DNA of 64,000 bases from Flavobacterium sp. 9AF (GCF_902506265.1 NZ_LR733556.1:765001-829000), one strand, 5' to 3'. Positions 7,810-17,549 are shown, numbered from the stretch's first letter. The notes: a model not told the origin generated them from the letters alone. Translations and numbers: made by a program.

Positions 7810-9665
7810 TATTCCTTTTCAATCACATCCAATTCCACTTTCAAATTATTGATAATAAAATCTTGTCGGTCTGGTGTGTTTTTCCCCATATAAAACTCTA
7901 GTAAAGTCTCAATAGAAGTCGCTTTATCCAACATAACAGGATCTAGACGAATGTCGTCTCCAATAAAATGTTTGAACTCGTCGGGTGAAATTTCTCCCAA
8001 TCCTTTGAATCGGGTAATCTCTGGTTTTGGTTTTAATTTCTCAATTGCATTGACCCTTTCTTCATCTGTATAACAATAAATCGTTTCTTTTTTGTTACGC
8101 ACACGGAATAATGGCGTTTGTAAAATATACAAATGACCGTCTTTTATTAATTCGGGAAAGAATTGTAAAAAGAAGGTAATTAATAACAAGCGAATGTGCA
8201 TTCCATCGACATCGGCATCGGTTGCAATAACAATATTGTTATAACGCAAATCACCCATATCTTCTTCAATGTTTAAAGCGGCTTGCAACAAATTGAATTC
8301 TTCGTTTTCGTAAACAATTTTTTTGGTCATTCCATACGAATTCAACGGTTTTCCACGCAAACTAAAAACCGCTTGTGTGTTCACATCTCTCGATTTCGTA
8401 ATTGATCCAGAAGCCGAATCTCCCTCCGTAATAAAAAGCGTACTTTCTAAACTTCTTGGATTTTTAGCATCGGTTAAATGCACACGACAATCCCTTAGTT
8501 TTTTATTGTGTAAACTGGCTTTTTTAGCTCTGTCTTTGGCTAACTTACGAATACCTGAAAGTTCTTTTCTTTCGCGTTCTGCTTGTAAAATCTTACGCAA
8601 CAAAGCATCTGCTGTTTCCGGATTTTTATGTAGGAAATTATCTAGTTTCGTTTTTACAAAATCATTAACAAACGTACGTACTGTAGGGCCTTTTGGTCCC
8701 ACATCGGTAGAACCTAATTTGGTTTTGGTTTGCGATTCAAAAACCGGTTCTTCCACTTTTACTGAAATGGCAGAAACAATGGATTTTCGGATATCGGAAG
8801 CTTCAAAATTTTTATTGTAAAATTCCTTAATCGTCTTTACAATCGCTTCACGAAAAGCACCTAAATGTGTTCCTCCTTGCGTCGTATTTTGACCGTTTAC
8901 AAACGAATGATACTCTTCAGAATATTGCGATTTACTATGCGTAAGTGCGATTTCAATATCATTGCCTTCCAGATGAATAATTGGATACACCATATCTTCT
9001 TCAGCAATGTTTTCGTCTAGCAAATCTTTTAAACCATGTTCTGATACAAATTTCTCACCATTGTAATAAATCGTTAAACCACGATTTAAATAACAATAGT
9101 TTTTAAGCATTTTAATGATGTATTCATTACGATACTTATAGTTTTTAAAAATGGTTTCATCGGCAACAAATGAAACTTTAGTTCCTTTGCGTTTTGTTGT
9201 CTCAACTACTTCTTCTTCAGTCGTTAGATTACCAGCTGAAAATTCTGCTGCTTTTTGCTGGTTATCACGTACCGATTCCACTCTAAAATAGTTCGACAAG
9301 GCATTTACCGCTTTGGTACCCACACCATTTAAACCAACCGATTTTTTAAAAGCTTTGGAATCGTATTTACCTCCAGTATTCATTTTAGAAACTACATCCA
9401 CCACTTTTCCTAAAGGAATACCACGACCATAATCGCGCACGGTCACTAATTTATCTTTTATGGTTACTTCAATGGTTTTCCCTGCACCCATAACAAATTC
9501 ATCGATACAGTTGTCGATAACTTCTTTGAGTAAAATATAAATTCCGTCGTCTGGTGAGGATCCGTCTCCCAATTTTCCAATGTACATACCTGGACGCATA
9601 CGGATATGCTCTTTCCAGTCGAGTGAACGAATATTGTCTTCGGTATATTGATTTTGCTCTAGCAT
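7809..9665 (-). CDS. parE: type IIA topoisomerase subunit B (topoisomerase IV ParE-like)
   Basis: The ATPase subunit that pairs with ParC to decatenate and relax DNA, 618 residues from the ATG at 9665; a longer frame would need a TTG. GHKL motifs are EVIDNCIDE (48-56, N52), DYGRGIP (78-84) and [13 protein letters not shown] (111-123). The TOPRIM domain has TEGDSASGS (413-421, E414) and TDADVDGMH (482-490; D483, D485, D487). The length without the large insertion of gyrase B favours topoisomerase IV. First gene of the operon that runs to parC; its stop overlaps the next start. Confidence 0.93.
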   Translation of the reverse strand: MLEQNQYTEDNIRSLDWKEHIRMRPGMYIGKLGDGSSPDDGIYILLKEVIDNCIDEFVMGAGKTIEVTIKDKLVTVRDYGRGIPLGKVVDVVSKMNTGGKYDSKAFKKSVGLNGVGTKAVNALSNYFRVESVRDNQQKAAEFSAGNLTTEEEVVETTKRKGTKVSFVADETIFKNYKYRNEYIIKMLKNYCYLNRGLTIYYNGEKFVSEHGLKDLLDENIAEEDMVYPIIHLEGNDIEIALTHSKSQYSEEYHSFVNGQNTTQGGTHLGAFREAIVKTIKEFYNKNFEASDIRKSIVSAISVKVEEPVFESQTKTKLGSTDVGPKGPTVRTFVNDFVKTKLDNFLHKNPETADALLRKILQAERERKELSGIRKLAKDRAKKASLHNKKLRDCRVHLTDAKNPRSLESTLFITEGDSASGSITKSRDVNTQAVFSLRGKPLNSYGMTKKIVYENEEFNLLQAALNIEEDMGDLRYNNIVIATDADVDGMHIRLLLITFFLQFFPELIKDGHLYILQTPLFRVRNKKETIYCYTDEERVNAIEKLKPKPEITRFKGLGEISPDEFKHFIGDDIRLDPVMLDKATSIETLLEFYMGKNTPDRQDFIINNLKVELDVIEKE

Positions 9666-9845
9666 AAACAGATTTTGGATTTTGTGCAATATACTATTTC
9701 TCTTTAAAAAATGAAAGTCTGTATTTTATAAGTTATTGACAAAAGGGTTAAGAGGTTTTTTGTTGTTGGTTGTTGGTTGTGAGTTTGAGTTGAAAGAAGA
9801 TAAATTTAAACATTTTTTTCCTAAAATAATCCATGTCCAAGTTAT

Positions 9846-10718
9846 TTAATCAATCTCCAATTTATATCCTACGCCATGAATATTGAGCAATTTAATTGAT
9901 GTATCTTCTTTTAATTTTATTCGTAGTTTAGAAATATAGGTATCCAAACTTCTTCCTACAAAAACCCCATGATCTTCCCATACTTTTTTAGTTAATTCTT
10001 CTCTTTTGATAATTTGATTGGGTTGAGCCATAAAAATAGTCAACAACTCACATTCTTTTTTAGAGAGACTTATTTCTGTAGTTTCTTTAATCAGTTTGTT
10101 TTGTTCAGGATAAAATTTATATTGTCCAATGATTGTATAATTTTCATCCTCTTCAACAGGAACAACTTTAGCTTTGCGTTTGAAATATACAAGTAGAATA
10201 ATTCCAAAAACTCCGAAAAAGAAACTAAACAAAAAACTAACATAAGAATGATTGTGATTTGTTTTTTCGATTTTTTTTGCAAATCGAACGTTTATATGAT
10301 AACACCCTTTTTTTAATTGTCTTCCACCGCAAGGAATAATGCTTTTTTCTATATTTTGCTCCATTTGGTAACTATAAGCTACTTCTCTATCTTTACATTG
10401 AAGTACTTCAACTAAATAGTTTTTTGGCAAATTGGCTTTTAAAAAACTATTCTTAATTAAGGCTACCAAACTATCAGGTTGTATCGTTACTTGTTTTTCA
10501 AATGATAATTGGTATTCAAAATTATCTAATTTAATTACGGGTTTTATCACAGAGATTGAATCCTGATTACTTAATAATAAGCGATGTCCTACATCACGTA
10601 AAGCCACTTTTACCAATGTAGAAGTAACTTCTTTAGACTCCTTTGTACAAGAAATCAAACAGAAAAACAGGCCACAAATGAGTATCCTTTTTAATATATT
10701 AGTACTAATGCTATTCAT
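9846..10718 (-). CDS. membrane-anchored winged-helix transcriptional regulator (OmpR/ToxR-type output domain)
   Basis: A 290-residue one-component regulator. From the ATG at 10718 there is a signal/lipoprotein-like N-terminus (LFFCLISC, Cys24), a periplasmic domain with several cysteines, one transmembrane helix (about 158-179), and a cytoplasmic winged-helix domain (about 195-290) with LSKKECELLTIFM and the recognition-helix region GRSLDTYISKLRIKL of the OmpR/PhoB family. No receiver domain is present, as in ToxR-like proteins. I reject a start 17 codons upstream because that stretch consists of the TTGACA direct repeats. The divergent lipoprotein gene at 10885 is the likely target. The stimulus is unknown. 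Confidence 0.8.
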   Translation of the reverse strand: MNSISTNILKRILICGLFFCLISCTKESKEVTSTLVKVALRDVGHRLLLSNQDSISVIKPVIKLDNFEYQLSFEKQVTIQPDSLVALIKNSFLKANLPKNYLVEVLQCKDREVAYSYQMEQNIEKSIIPCGGRQLKKGCYHINVRFAKKIEKTNHNHSYVSFLFSFFFGVFGIILLVYFKRKAKVVPVEEDENYTIIGQYKFYPEQNKLIKETTEISLSKKECELLTIFMAQPNQIIKREELTKKVWEDHGVFVGRSLDTYISKLRIKLKEDTSIKLLNIHGVGYKLEID

Positions 10719-10745
10719 AATTATTTGTAAATAACATACAAATTC

Positions 10746-10790
10746 TTGACATTTTACATGAATTGACACTTTTTTGACATTTTTTTGACA
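10746..10790. promoter_or_regulatory. four TTGACA direct repeats, candidate operator of the winged-helix regulator
   Basis: TTGACA occurs at 10746, 10764, 10774 and 10785, all on the plus strand. The last three are 10 and 11 bases apart, one DNA turn, which is the layout that OmpR-type winged-helix proteins bind. The array lies in the divergent region between the regulator and the lipoprotein gene at 10885. The sequence equals a sigma70 -35 box, but the main Bacteroidota sigma factor does not use that box, so an operator is the better reading. Confidence 0.55.
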
Positions 10791-10884
10791 TTTTTGGTCT
10801 CATTGCATTTTAGTTTTACAGTGTCGATCAACTTATTACAAATTTGATTGATTCCTTTTTAATCACTCTTAAAAAATAAAAAAA

Positions 10885-11454
10885 ATGAAAACATTATTAT
10901 CTTGCTGCTTCTTATTGGTATTGTTGAGCTGTAAAACAAATGAAACCAAAACAGAAGTAGCTTTAGTAACAGTTCCTAGTAAAGAAGTAAAATCTCAAAA
11001 AGATTCGGTATTTAATTTGGGTCCAAAACCAACTTCAAATCCATATGAAGTGAAATTAGACATTCATCAAAAAAGTGATGCAATTTATGATTTAGAAATT
11101 CAAATGCTACTTTACAATAATGCGTATTATGCTTCTTCCAATACTAAAAAAGATTTTAAGGGTAAATTTACTTTTTCTGTAGATGAAACTCCATCCTTTA
11201 CACTAAAAAACAATCTTATAGAAACACCTCTTCTAATTCAAGAAAATAATTCAGAGTCAAAGGATCCTAGTTTATCCGATTGGATTCGTGTAAACACCTA
11301 TTATAAACAACAGTTAGAAGTAAACACTACAGTAGATTTTATAGTAAGAGGTTTTATTCAATTTACTATTGAACCACGATGTACTTTAGAAAAAATCCCT
11401 GTTATTATAAAATCAGAAAAGGGTATGGTCAAATTTGAAATTGATAGGTGCTAA
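10885..11454 (+). CDS. hypothetical lipoprotein
   Basis: A 189-residue secreted protein with a lipoprotein signal peptide (hydrophobic LLSCCFLLVLLSC, lipid-accepting Cys near residue 16). The mature part is rich in beta-prone segments and ends with two cysteines (C177 in PRCTLEK and the terminal C189) that could form a disulfide. I recognise no family. It is transcribed divergently from the winged-helix regulator, with the TTGACA array between them, so it is probably regulated by that protein. The next gene is convergent and only 21 bases away. Confidence 0.7.
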   Translation: MKTLLSCCFLLVLLSCKTNETKTEVALVTVPSKEVKSQKDSVFNLGPKPTSNPYEVKLDIHQKSDAIYDLEIQMLLYNNAYYASSNTKKDFKGKFTFSVDETPSFTLKNNLIETPLLIQENNSESKDPSLSDWIRVNTYYKQQLEVNTTVDFIVRGFIQFTIEPRCTLEKIPVIIKSEKGMVKFEIDRC

Positions 11455-11475
11455 AATAAAAGTACAGAAACTAGA

Positions 11476-12159
11476 TTATTCATAATGATAGAAGATACCT
11501 TTATCTAAAACCGTCCAAAGTGCTGCTTTTTGATTACCTGATTTTAATGCTTGATTGGCCCAAGTATTACAAGTGTAAAACAAATTGTAACTTCCTTTGG
11601 CTTCGTAAAAAACATCATGTTTACCGTATGAATGTGTTCCTATGCGTTGTATTTTTTGACCAGCATCTAAGGCGAAACTATTTTCAATATAGGCAATTAA
11701 TTGTTGATAATCATTTTCACTAATAAATATTTTTTTACAGTTTTCATTTTCCTTTAACTCTTTATAAAACGTAAGATGCATTGCAGAGGAACTCATTCCT
11801 GTTACGGCTTTTATAGCTGTTGACGTTTTTAAATCGGCCCAAGTAGGTGTGTCTAAATAAAAACCTTTATCTCCCCAACCGAAAGCTAATAAGTTTCTCG
11901 TACTATCTTGTGCTTTGGTATGTAAATAAGAAATAGATGTGGACCAATCTTTAATTTCGTTTTTCAAAGGCAAAACAATATCGGTGTGCACGCCATTAGA
12001 AAGAATATAAACTGGAACCTTTTTTTGGGTTTCTAAATTATTGTCATTAACCGAAATGATAGAAGTAAAGAAAATAACTACACTATAAACCAATAAAAAA
12101 GCTATAAACCCTAAAATAGTTTTTAGCAGAATTTTGAAAATTTTTTTTAATGTTTTCAT
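11476..12159 (-). CDS. TIGR02117/DUF2459 family membrane-anchored protein
   Basis: A 227-residue protein with one N-terminal membrane anchor (about 8-33) and an extracytoplasmic DUF2459 domain. Characteristic segments are LSNGVHTDIVLP, FGWGDKGFY, MHLTFYKEL and YNLFYTCNTWANQALK. The conserved His in NGVHTD and Cys in YTCNTW are arranged as in a possible cysteine-hydrolase site, but the activity of this family is not known. Its ATG overlaps the stop of the upstream lipoprotein gene by four bases. Confidence 0.8.
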   Translation of the reverse strand: MKTLKKIFKILLKTILGFIAFLLVYSVVIFFTSIISVNDNNLETQKKVPVYILSNGVHTDIVLPLKNEIKDWSTSISYLHTKAQDSTRNLLAFGWGDKGFYLDTPTWADLKTSTAIKAVTGMSSSAMHLTFYKELKENENCKKIFISENDYQQLIAYIENSFALDAGQKIQRIGTHSYGKHDVFYEAKGSYNLFYTCNTWANQALKSGNQKAALWTVLDKGIFYHYE

Positions 12160-12821
12160 TCTTTTACTCTTTTATAATTTGTATTATAACCAAAATTCTT
12201 TACTTTAAAAAGCTGCTTAAATTCTGATCTTGAAGGACTAATTATGTAAATACTAGAGTCTAACATTTTAGATTTTACTTTAGTAATAGAATCCATTTTC
12301 TTTAAATCAACATCTGAATACAATTGTTTTACAGTTAGTCTATCTTTATCAAAAGTGAATAATTTAACTGTCCAATAAATCGAATCTTTATTGCTGACAA
12401 CTAAATTCCCATTTATTTGCTTTGCTTTTTGAGAACTCGAAAATCTAAATATAGTATCTATTTTTTTATTAAAAATTTCAATAGAATCTCTTAATTTTCT
12501 ATATGAAAATTCAAAACTACCATCTTTTGCTATTATTTTATCAACTGTCAAGTCATATTCCATTTTTAGAGAATCTAAATCGGTATTTGGAATTTTATTT
12601 CTCCATATATATTCACTACAAATTAAATCTTTCTTAAAATTTAAATAGGTAGAATCAGCATTCATATATAATCCTAGAAATTTATTAGGAAAAGATTTTA
12701 ATTCAGAATCGTTTATTGGTTGAGTTTTTTGAAAATAAAAAGTATTTCCAGCTAATTCAAGTTCAGCAGCAGACTCTTTACAAGACGCAATTAATAAAAG
12801 TAAAACTATATATTTTCTCAT
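12156..12821 (-). CDS. hypothetical lipoprotein
   Basis: A 221-residue protein with a short lipoprotein signal (MRKYIVLLLLIASC, lipid Cys14) and no family that I recognise. The mature part is charged and rich in Asp, Ser and Lys with alternating beta-like segments. It overlaps the DUF2459 gene by four bases (ATGA), so the two form a two-gene operon. A terminator for the upstream ychF gene sits just before it. Confidence 0.65.
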   Translation of the reverse strand: MRKYIVLLLLIASCKESAAELELAGNTFYFQKTQPINDSELKSFPNKFLGLYMNADSTYLNFKKDLICSEYIWRNKIPNTDLDSLKMEYDLTVDKIIAKDGSFEFSYRKLRDSIEIFNKKIDTIFRFSSSQKAKQINGNLVVSNKDSIYWTVKLFTFDKDRLTVKQLYSDVDLKKMDSITKVKSKMLDSSIYIISPSRSEFKQLFKVKNFGYNTNYKRVKE

Positions 12822-12852
12822 AAAATGGGTTAAATTTCTTAATCAAAAGTAA

Positions 12853-12884
12853 ATAAAAAAACCGTAAAATTTCTTTCACGGTTT
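12853..12884 (-). terminator. rho-independent terminator after ychF
   Basis: On the minus strand AAACCGT pairs with ACGGTTT; with one G-T wobble and three further A-T pairs the stem reaches 11 bp around a GAAA loop, and a T-run follows. It lies 40 bases after the ychF stop codon. Confidence 0.8.
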
Positions 12885-12923
12885 CATCTATTTTATATTA
12901 CATTTATCTTTTCCCTTCTGTAA

Positions 12924-14018
12924 TTACACATTAAACCTAAAATGCATAACATCACCATCTTTCACGATGTATTCTTTCCCTTCTACTCTTAATTTTCCAG
13001 CTTCTTTTACTTTTGCTTCCGAACCGTAATTAGAATAATCATCAAATGATATTACCTCAGCTCTAATAAAACCTTTTTCAAAGTCGGTATGAATAACTCC
13101 AGCTGCTTTAGGAGCTGTGTCTCCTACTTTTATAGTCCAAGCTCTTACCTCTTTCACACCTGCTGTAAAATAGGTTTGTAGATTTAATAATTTATAAGCG
13201 GCACGAATTAAAACTGCCGAACCAGGTTCAGTTAATCCCATATCTTGCAAGAACATTTGACGTTCTTCATAACTTTCTAATTCAGTAATATCGGCTTCAG
13301 CACCTACAGAAAGTACAATTACCTCAGCATTTTCATCTTTTACTAATTCTCTAACTTGCTCCACATATTTGTTTCCAGATACAGCAGAAGCTTCATCCAC
13401 ATTACATACGTATAAAACAGGTTTTAAAGTAATCAACTGAAATTCCTCCATTAGTTCTGCTTCATCTTGATTTTGTGCTACTACAGTTCGAGCCGATTTA
13501 CCTTGCAATAAGGTTTCTCTAATACGATCCAATAAAGCTTTTTCAGCTTGTGCTTCTTTATTACCGGTTTTTGCAGCACGATTGGTTTTTTCTAATCTTT
13601 TTTCAACCGTCTCTAAATCTTTTAATTGTAATTCAATATCAATTGTTTCTTTATCACGAATAGGATTTACATTTCCGTCTACATGCACAATATTATCATT
13701 ATCAAAACAACGCAATACATGAATAATCGCATTACATTCTCTAATATTTCCTAAGAATTGATTGCCTAATCCTTCTCCTTTACTTGCTCCTTTTACTAAA
13801 CCAGCAATATCTACAATATCCACAGTTGCCATTTGTACACGCTCTGGTTTCACTAATTCTTCTAAACGAACAATTCTCGGATCAGGTACATTTACTACAC
13901 CAATATTTGGTTCAATAGTACAAAATGGGAAGTTTGCACTTTGTGCTTTAGCATTTGACAAACAATTAAATAACGTGGATTTCCCAACATTTGGTAAGCC
14001 TACAATTCCTGCTTTCAT
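12924..14018 (-). CDS. ychF: redox-regulated ribosome-associated ATPase YchF (Obg family)
   Basis: A 364-residue P-loop NTPase of the OBG/YchF subfamily, which in other bacteria binds ribosomes and prefers ATP. Walker A is GLPNVGKS (7-14), followed by the switch region FPFCTIEPNIGVV and the DIVDIAGLVKGAS G3 segment. A coiled-coil insertion and a C-terminal TGS-like domain (KEVRAWTIKVGDTAPKAAG onward) complete the normal length. It is followed by its own terminator and is transcribed divergently from the TonB receptor gene. Confidence 0.96.
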   Translation of the reverse strand: MKAGIVGLPNVGKSTLFNCLSNAKAQSANFPFCTIEPNIGVVNVPDPRIVRLEELVKPERVQMATVDIVDIAGLVKGASKGEGLGNQFLGNIRECNAIIHVLRCFDNDNIVHVDGNVNPIRDKETIDIELQLKDLETVEKRLEKTNRAAKTGNKEAQAEKALLDRIRETLLQGKSARTVVAQNQDEAELMEEFQLITLKPVLYVCNVDEASAVSGNKYVEQVRELVKDENAEVIVLSVGAEADITELESYEERQMFLQDMGLTEPGSAVLIRAAYKLLNLQTYFTAGVKEVRAWTIKVGDTAPKAAGVIHTDFEKGFIRAEVISFDDYSNYGSEAKVKEAGKLRVEGKEYIVKDGDVMHFRFNV

Positions 14019-14183
14019 AGTATATTTTTTATAACTAATTCATTTTAAAGTTTGCAAATATACTTTAAAAGTTACAAAGTCTCAACCTTGCAGTTATTTT
14101 AGTGATTTATTATATGAATTACAAGTTAAAATTATATTATTTTTAACCTATATTTACAATTACTAACAAACAAACAGATTTTT

Positions 14184-16808
14184 ATGAAAAAACTAACATT
14201 ATTACTAATGTTTACAGGATTTCAATTGCTTTTTTCTCAAAAAGAAATCACAGGAACTGTAATAGATGAATTAGGAGAGCCTATTATTGGTGTGAATGTA
14301 ATTGAAAAAAACACCTCAAATGGAGTTGTTACCGATTTTAATGGAAAGTACAAAATTACTGTAAACGAAAATGCTTTACTCATTTTTAGTTACATTGGTT
14401 TCAAATCTACTGAAAGAACGACAGAAACTAACGTAATTAATGTAACGTTAATGGAAGGGCAACAACTCCAAGAAGTTCAGATTGTAGGTTCTAGAAGTCC
14501 AAAAAGAACAATTACAGAATCGGCTGTAGCAATTGATGTCATAGACATTAAAGAAGTAACTACTCAGAGTGGAAAAATAGAAATCAATCAATTACTACAA
14601 TATGTTGCACCCTCTTTTAATGCCAATAAACAATCGGGCTCAGATGGAGCTGATCATGTGGATCCTGCTACCTTAAGAGGTTTAGGCCCAGACCAAACAT
14701 TAGTATTAATTAATGGTAAAAGAAGACATCAATCCTCTTTAATTAATCTATTTGGAACACGAGGTAGAGGAAACACAGGTACAGATTTGAATGCCATCCC
14801 TGTAAACACAATCAAAAGGATAGAGATTTTAAGAGATGGTGCTTCTGCCCAATATGGCTCAGATGCCATTGCAGGTGTTATTAATATTGTTTTAAAAGAC
14901 AATAATGAAGGTATTTCTGGAAACATTACATATGGTGCATACAACACAAATGCTAAAGGTGATTTTTTAGAAGGCACCCCAAATACAGATGGCTATCGAT
15001 TAGATCAAAATGGAAATGGGAATTCTTATGGTAAAAATCAAAAATTTGATGGCGGTTCCTTAAAAATTGCTACAAATTATGGGGTTAAACTTGGCGAAGA
15101 TGGTTTTGCTAATTTTACTTTAGAATATTTAAACAAAAACAAAACTCTGCGTCCTGGCTATGATTTTAGAAAAGGTTTTGGGGAAGCAGAAATTAATGGA
15201 TTTAATTTTTTCGGGAACATAGGCACTAAATTATCAGCTAAAACAGAATTATACATTTTTGGAGGGAGAAATTATAGAAATACAGATGCTTATGCTTTCA
15301 CTAGAAATGATGGAGAAAGAGTGGTAGAAAGCATTTATCCTGGTGGATATACCCCAAGAATTACTTCAGTTATATTTGATTCATCTATTGCAACTGGAAT
15401 TAGAACAAAAACAGATAATGGCTGGAATATTGACATCAGTAATACTTTTGGTAAAAATCTTTTTCATTATACTATAAAAGGGACTCTAAATGCATCTTTA
15501 GAAGAAGCTTCTCCTACCGAATTTGATGCTGGTGGTCATAGTCTAAGTCAAAACACCATGAATTTTGATTTTTCAAAGAATTTCAACACAATATTAGAAG
15601 GATTAAATTTTGCCTTTGGAGCCGAATACAGAACAGAACAATTTAGCATTTTTGCTGGTGAAGAAGCTTCCTATGCAACTTATGATATAAATGGGCAAGT
15701 TGTAACCGATCCAGCCAATCAAACGATTCCCGTTGACCCAATATCTGGCAATCCGAGACCCGGTGGCTCGCAAGGTTTTCCAGGATATAGTTTAGCCAAT
15801 GAATTAACAAAAAACAGAAGCAATATTTCATTATATACTGATACAGAACTAGATATTACAAATTCTTTGTTAGTAAGTGGTGCATTGCGTTTTGAGAATT
15901 ACAGTGATTTTGGTTCAACAACCAATGGCAAATTAGCCACACGCATAAAAATTACAGATAAAATAAATTTAAGAGGCTCAATAAGCTCAGGTTTTAGAGC
16001 ACCTTCTTTAGCACAAATTTACTATAATTTAAGATTTACCAATTTTAATTCGTCTGGTGCAACTGAAGTACTATTATCTCCTAACAATAGTCCAGTTACA
16101 AGAGCGTTTGGTATAGAAAAATTAAATCAAGAAAAGGCTGTAAACAGCTCCATTGGAATAACTGCTTCATTCGGAGATTTCACAACAACTCTGGATGGTT
16201 ATTTCATAAAAGTAAAAGATCGTATCATTTTAACGGGATACTTTGATGCTTCTGCATTAAACATAGGGGTTTCTGAAGCGCAATTTTTTGCCAATGGTGT
16301 AAATACAAAAACAAATGGTTTAGATGTAGTTATTGCATGGAAAAAAAACATAGACCATTCTTCATTTGCCGCAACTCTTGTTGGAAATATCAATGACATG
16401 AAAATTGACAAAGTTCACAATGGTACTTTAGATGAAGGAACATTTTTTGGTAAAAGAGAAAAAGCTTTTCTATTGGCTTCAGCACCATCTAGTAAATTTG
16501 GTTTAAACCTAAATTATAAAAGAAATAAATTTGATGGAGGGTTAAATTTTACTCGATTTAGCAAGGTAGTATTAGTAGATTATTCTGAAGCAGATGACGT
16601 ATATGATGCTAAAATTGTAACAGATATTACTTTGGGTTACCAATTTTCCAAAAACTTAAAGCTATCTGTAGGAAGCAATAACTTATTAAATATTTATCCT
16701 GACAAGCAAGATGAAATTGGTGACACAGAAGCAGGAGGTTATTGGGATTCGGTTCAAATGGGATTTAATGGAGCTTATTATTATGCAAGATTAGGTTTCG
16801 ATTTTTAA
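14184..16808 (+). CDS. TonB-dependent outer membrane receptor with carboxypeptidase-like N-terminal domain
   Basis: An 874-residue outer membrane transporter. Order: signal peptide (1-18, ending LLFSQ), a carboxypeptidase D regulatory-like beta-sandwich (about 20-95, with GEPIIGVNVIEKNTSNG), a plug domain (about 105-220, with LRGLGPDQTLVLINGKR and the plug end IEILRDGASAQYGSDAIAG), then a 22-strand type barrel ending in aromatic FDF. No SusD-like partner follows, so it is not a standard SusCD glycan locus; the substrate is unknown. A strong terminator follows immediately, so it is a single-gene unit. Confidence 0.9.
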   Translation: MKKLTLLLMFTGFQLLFSQKEITGTVIDELGEPIIGVNVIEKNTSNGVVTDFNGKYKITVNENALLIFSYIGFKSTERTTETNVINVTLMEGQQLQEVQIVGSRSPKRTITESAVAIDVIDIKEVTTQSGKIEINQLLQYVAPSFNANKQSGSDGADHVDPATLRGLGPDQTLVLINGKRRHQSSLINLFGTRGRGNTGTDLNAIPVNTIKRIEILRDGASAQYGSDAIAGVINIVLKDNNEGISGNITYGAYNTNAKGDFLEGTPNTDGYRLDQNGNGNSYGKNQKFDGGSLKIATNYGVKLGEDGFANFTLEYLNKNKTLRPGYDFRKGFGEAEINGFNFFGNIGTKLSAKTELYIFGGRNYRNTDAYAFTRNDGERVVESIYPGGYTPRITSVIFDSSIATGIRTKTDNGWNIDISNTFGKNLFHYTIKGTLNASLEEASPTEFDAGGHSLSQNTMNFDFSKNFNTILEGLNFAFGAEYRTEQFSIFAGEEASYATYDINGQVVTDPANQTIPVDPISGNPRPGGSQGFPGYSLANELTKNRSNISLYTDTELDITNSLLVSGALRFENYSDFGSTTNGKLATRIKITDKINLRGSISSGFRAPSLAQIYYNLRFTNFNSSGATEVLLSPNNSPVTRAFGIEKLNQEKAVNSSIGITASFGDFTTTLDGYFIKVKDRIILTGYFDASALNIGVSEAQFFANGVNTKTNGLDVVIAWKKNIDHSSFAATLVGNINDMKIDKVHNGTLDEGTFFGKREKAFLLASAPSSKFGLNLNYKRNKFDGGLNFTRFSKVVLVDYSEADDVYDAKIVTDITLGYQFSKNLKLSVGSNNLLNIYPDKQDEIGDTEAGGYWDSVQMGFNGAYYYARLGFDF

Positions 16809-16842
16809 AAGAAATGGCTGTCAAAAGACAGCCATTTCTTTT
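16807..16842 (+). terminator. strong terminator after TonB receptor
   Basis: A perfect 16-bp stem (16807-16822 with 16827-16842) closes an AAAA loop and ends in a run of T. The core of the stem is GGCTGTC / GACAGCC. It starts at the last base of the receptor stop codon and, being symmetric, could work in both directions. Confidence 0.9.
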
Positions 16843-16918
16843 AACATCAAATTACATAAACTAAAAATTATATAATAAGCTCTAAAAATGTTGTAACAAG
16901 TTTGCACACTATTGATAA

Positions 16919-16926
16919 TACATTTG
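16919..16926 (+). promoter_or_regulatory. -7 promoter element for the secreted protein at 16954
   Basis: TACATTTG matches the Bacteroidota -7 consensus TAnnTTTG, 27 bases upstream of the ATG. The nearest suitable TTG (16891-16893) is 25 bases away, so the -33 element is less certain. Confidence 0.5.
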
Positions 16927-16953
16927 TACTATAACTTTTAAAAAATAAAAATC

Positions 16954-17490
16954 ATGAAAAATGTATTATTAACATCGGTATTTTTATTAGCCACATTATC
17001 TATATCGGCTCAAAATAAAAATGTACAAAAAGAAACAGAAATTGTTACGACAACTATTAAAGATTCTAAAGGAGAAAAGAAAATTGTTAAAACGGTAGAA
17101 ACAAAAGAAGTTCAAAATGTTGAACTTGAAATGTCTGAACAAAAAGGAATAAACATTCCAATGAAAGAAGAAGCAAAAGTAAATGTTACAACCACTACAA
17201 AACTAAATGTAGATGGAGAAACTAAATTTATTGATGTTGACCGATCTGCTTACTATAATTCTAATGGTCACAAATATCAAATTGTTCAAAAAGGAAATGG
17301 TTATTCTTTGCTAAACAATTCAAACAAAGAGACAGGTGTTTTAAGAAAAACTTCAAATAGCAATTATATTTTCAGAAGTAAAGATAAAGTCTCATTTGGC
17401 TATTTTGACAATGAAGGAAATCTAGTTTTAGAAACTTTTGATTATAAAAAAGACAAAATCACTATGGAAAAGTATGTTGTAGAAAGATAA
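16954..17490 (+). CDS. hypothetical secreted protein
   Basis: A 178-residue exported protein with a signal peptide ending SISAQ at about residue 19. The first half of the mature protein is rich in Thr, Val, Lys and Glu in an amphipathic pattern (for example EIVTTTIKDSKGEKKIVKTVET); the second half (about 95-178) has a compact region with Tyr, Asn and Gly. I recognise no family. It stands alone between the receptor terminator and a bidirectional terminator. Confidence 0.65.
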   Translation: MKNVLLTSVFLLATLSISAQNKNVQKETEIVTTTIKDSKGEKKIVKTVETKEVQNVELEMSEQKGINIPMKEEAKVNVTTTTKLNVDGETKFIDVDRSAYYNSNGHKYQIVQKGNGYSLLNNSNKETGVLRKTSNSNYIFRSKDKVSFGYFDNEGNLVLETFDYKKDKITMEKYVVER

Positions 17491-17515
17491 TCTATTTGTT
17501 CTAAAATACAGCAAT

Positions 17516-17549
17516 AAAAAAGCTAACTTCTATTAAAGTTAGCTTTTTT
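17516..17549. terminator. bidirectional terminator between convergent genes
   Basis: A 14-bp perfect stem (core GCTAACTT / AAGTTAGC) with a six-base loop is flanked by A and T runs on its two sides, so it can end transcription in both directions. It overlaps the stop codon of the minus-strand gene. Confidence 0.9.

Noticed and set aside
8323..8820. 165-codon open frame on the strand opposite parE
   Set aside because: It is a shadow of the parE coding sequence, has no recognisable protein motif and no promoter; the same holds for the other long antisense frames in parC, uvrA and the TonB receptor gene.
10719..10769. A 17-codon N-terminal extension of the winged-helix regulator
   Set aside because: The extension consists of the TTGACA repeats and would remove the signal-like start; the ATG at 10718 fits better.
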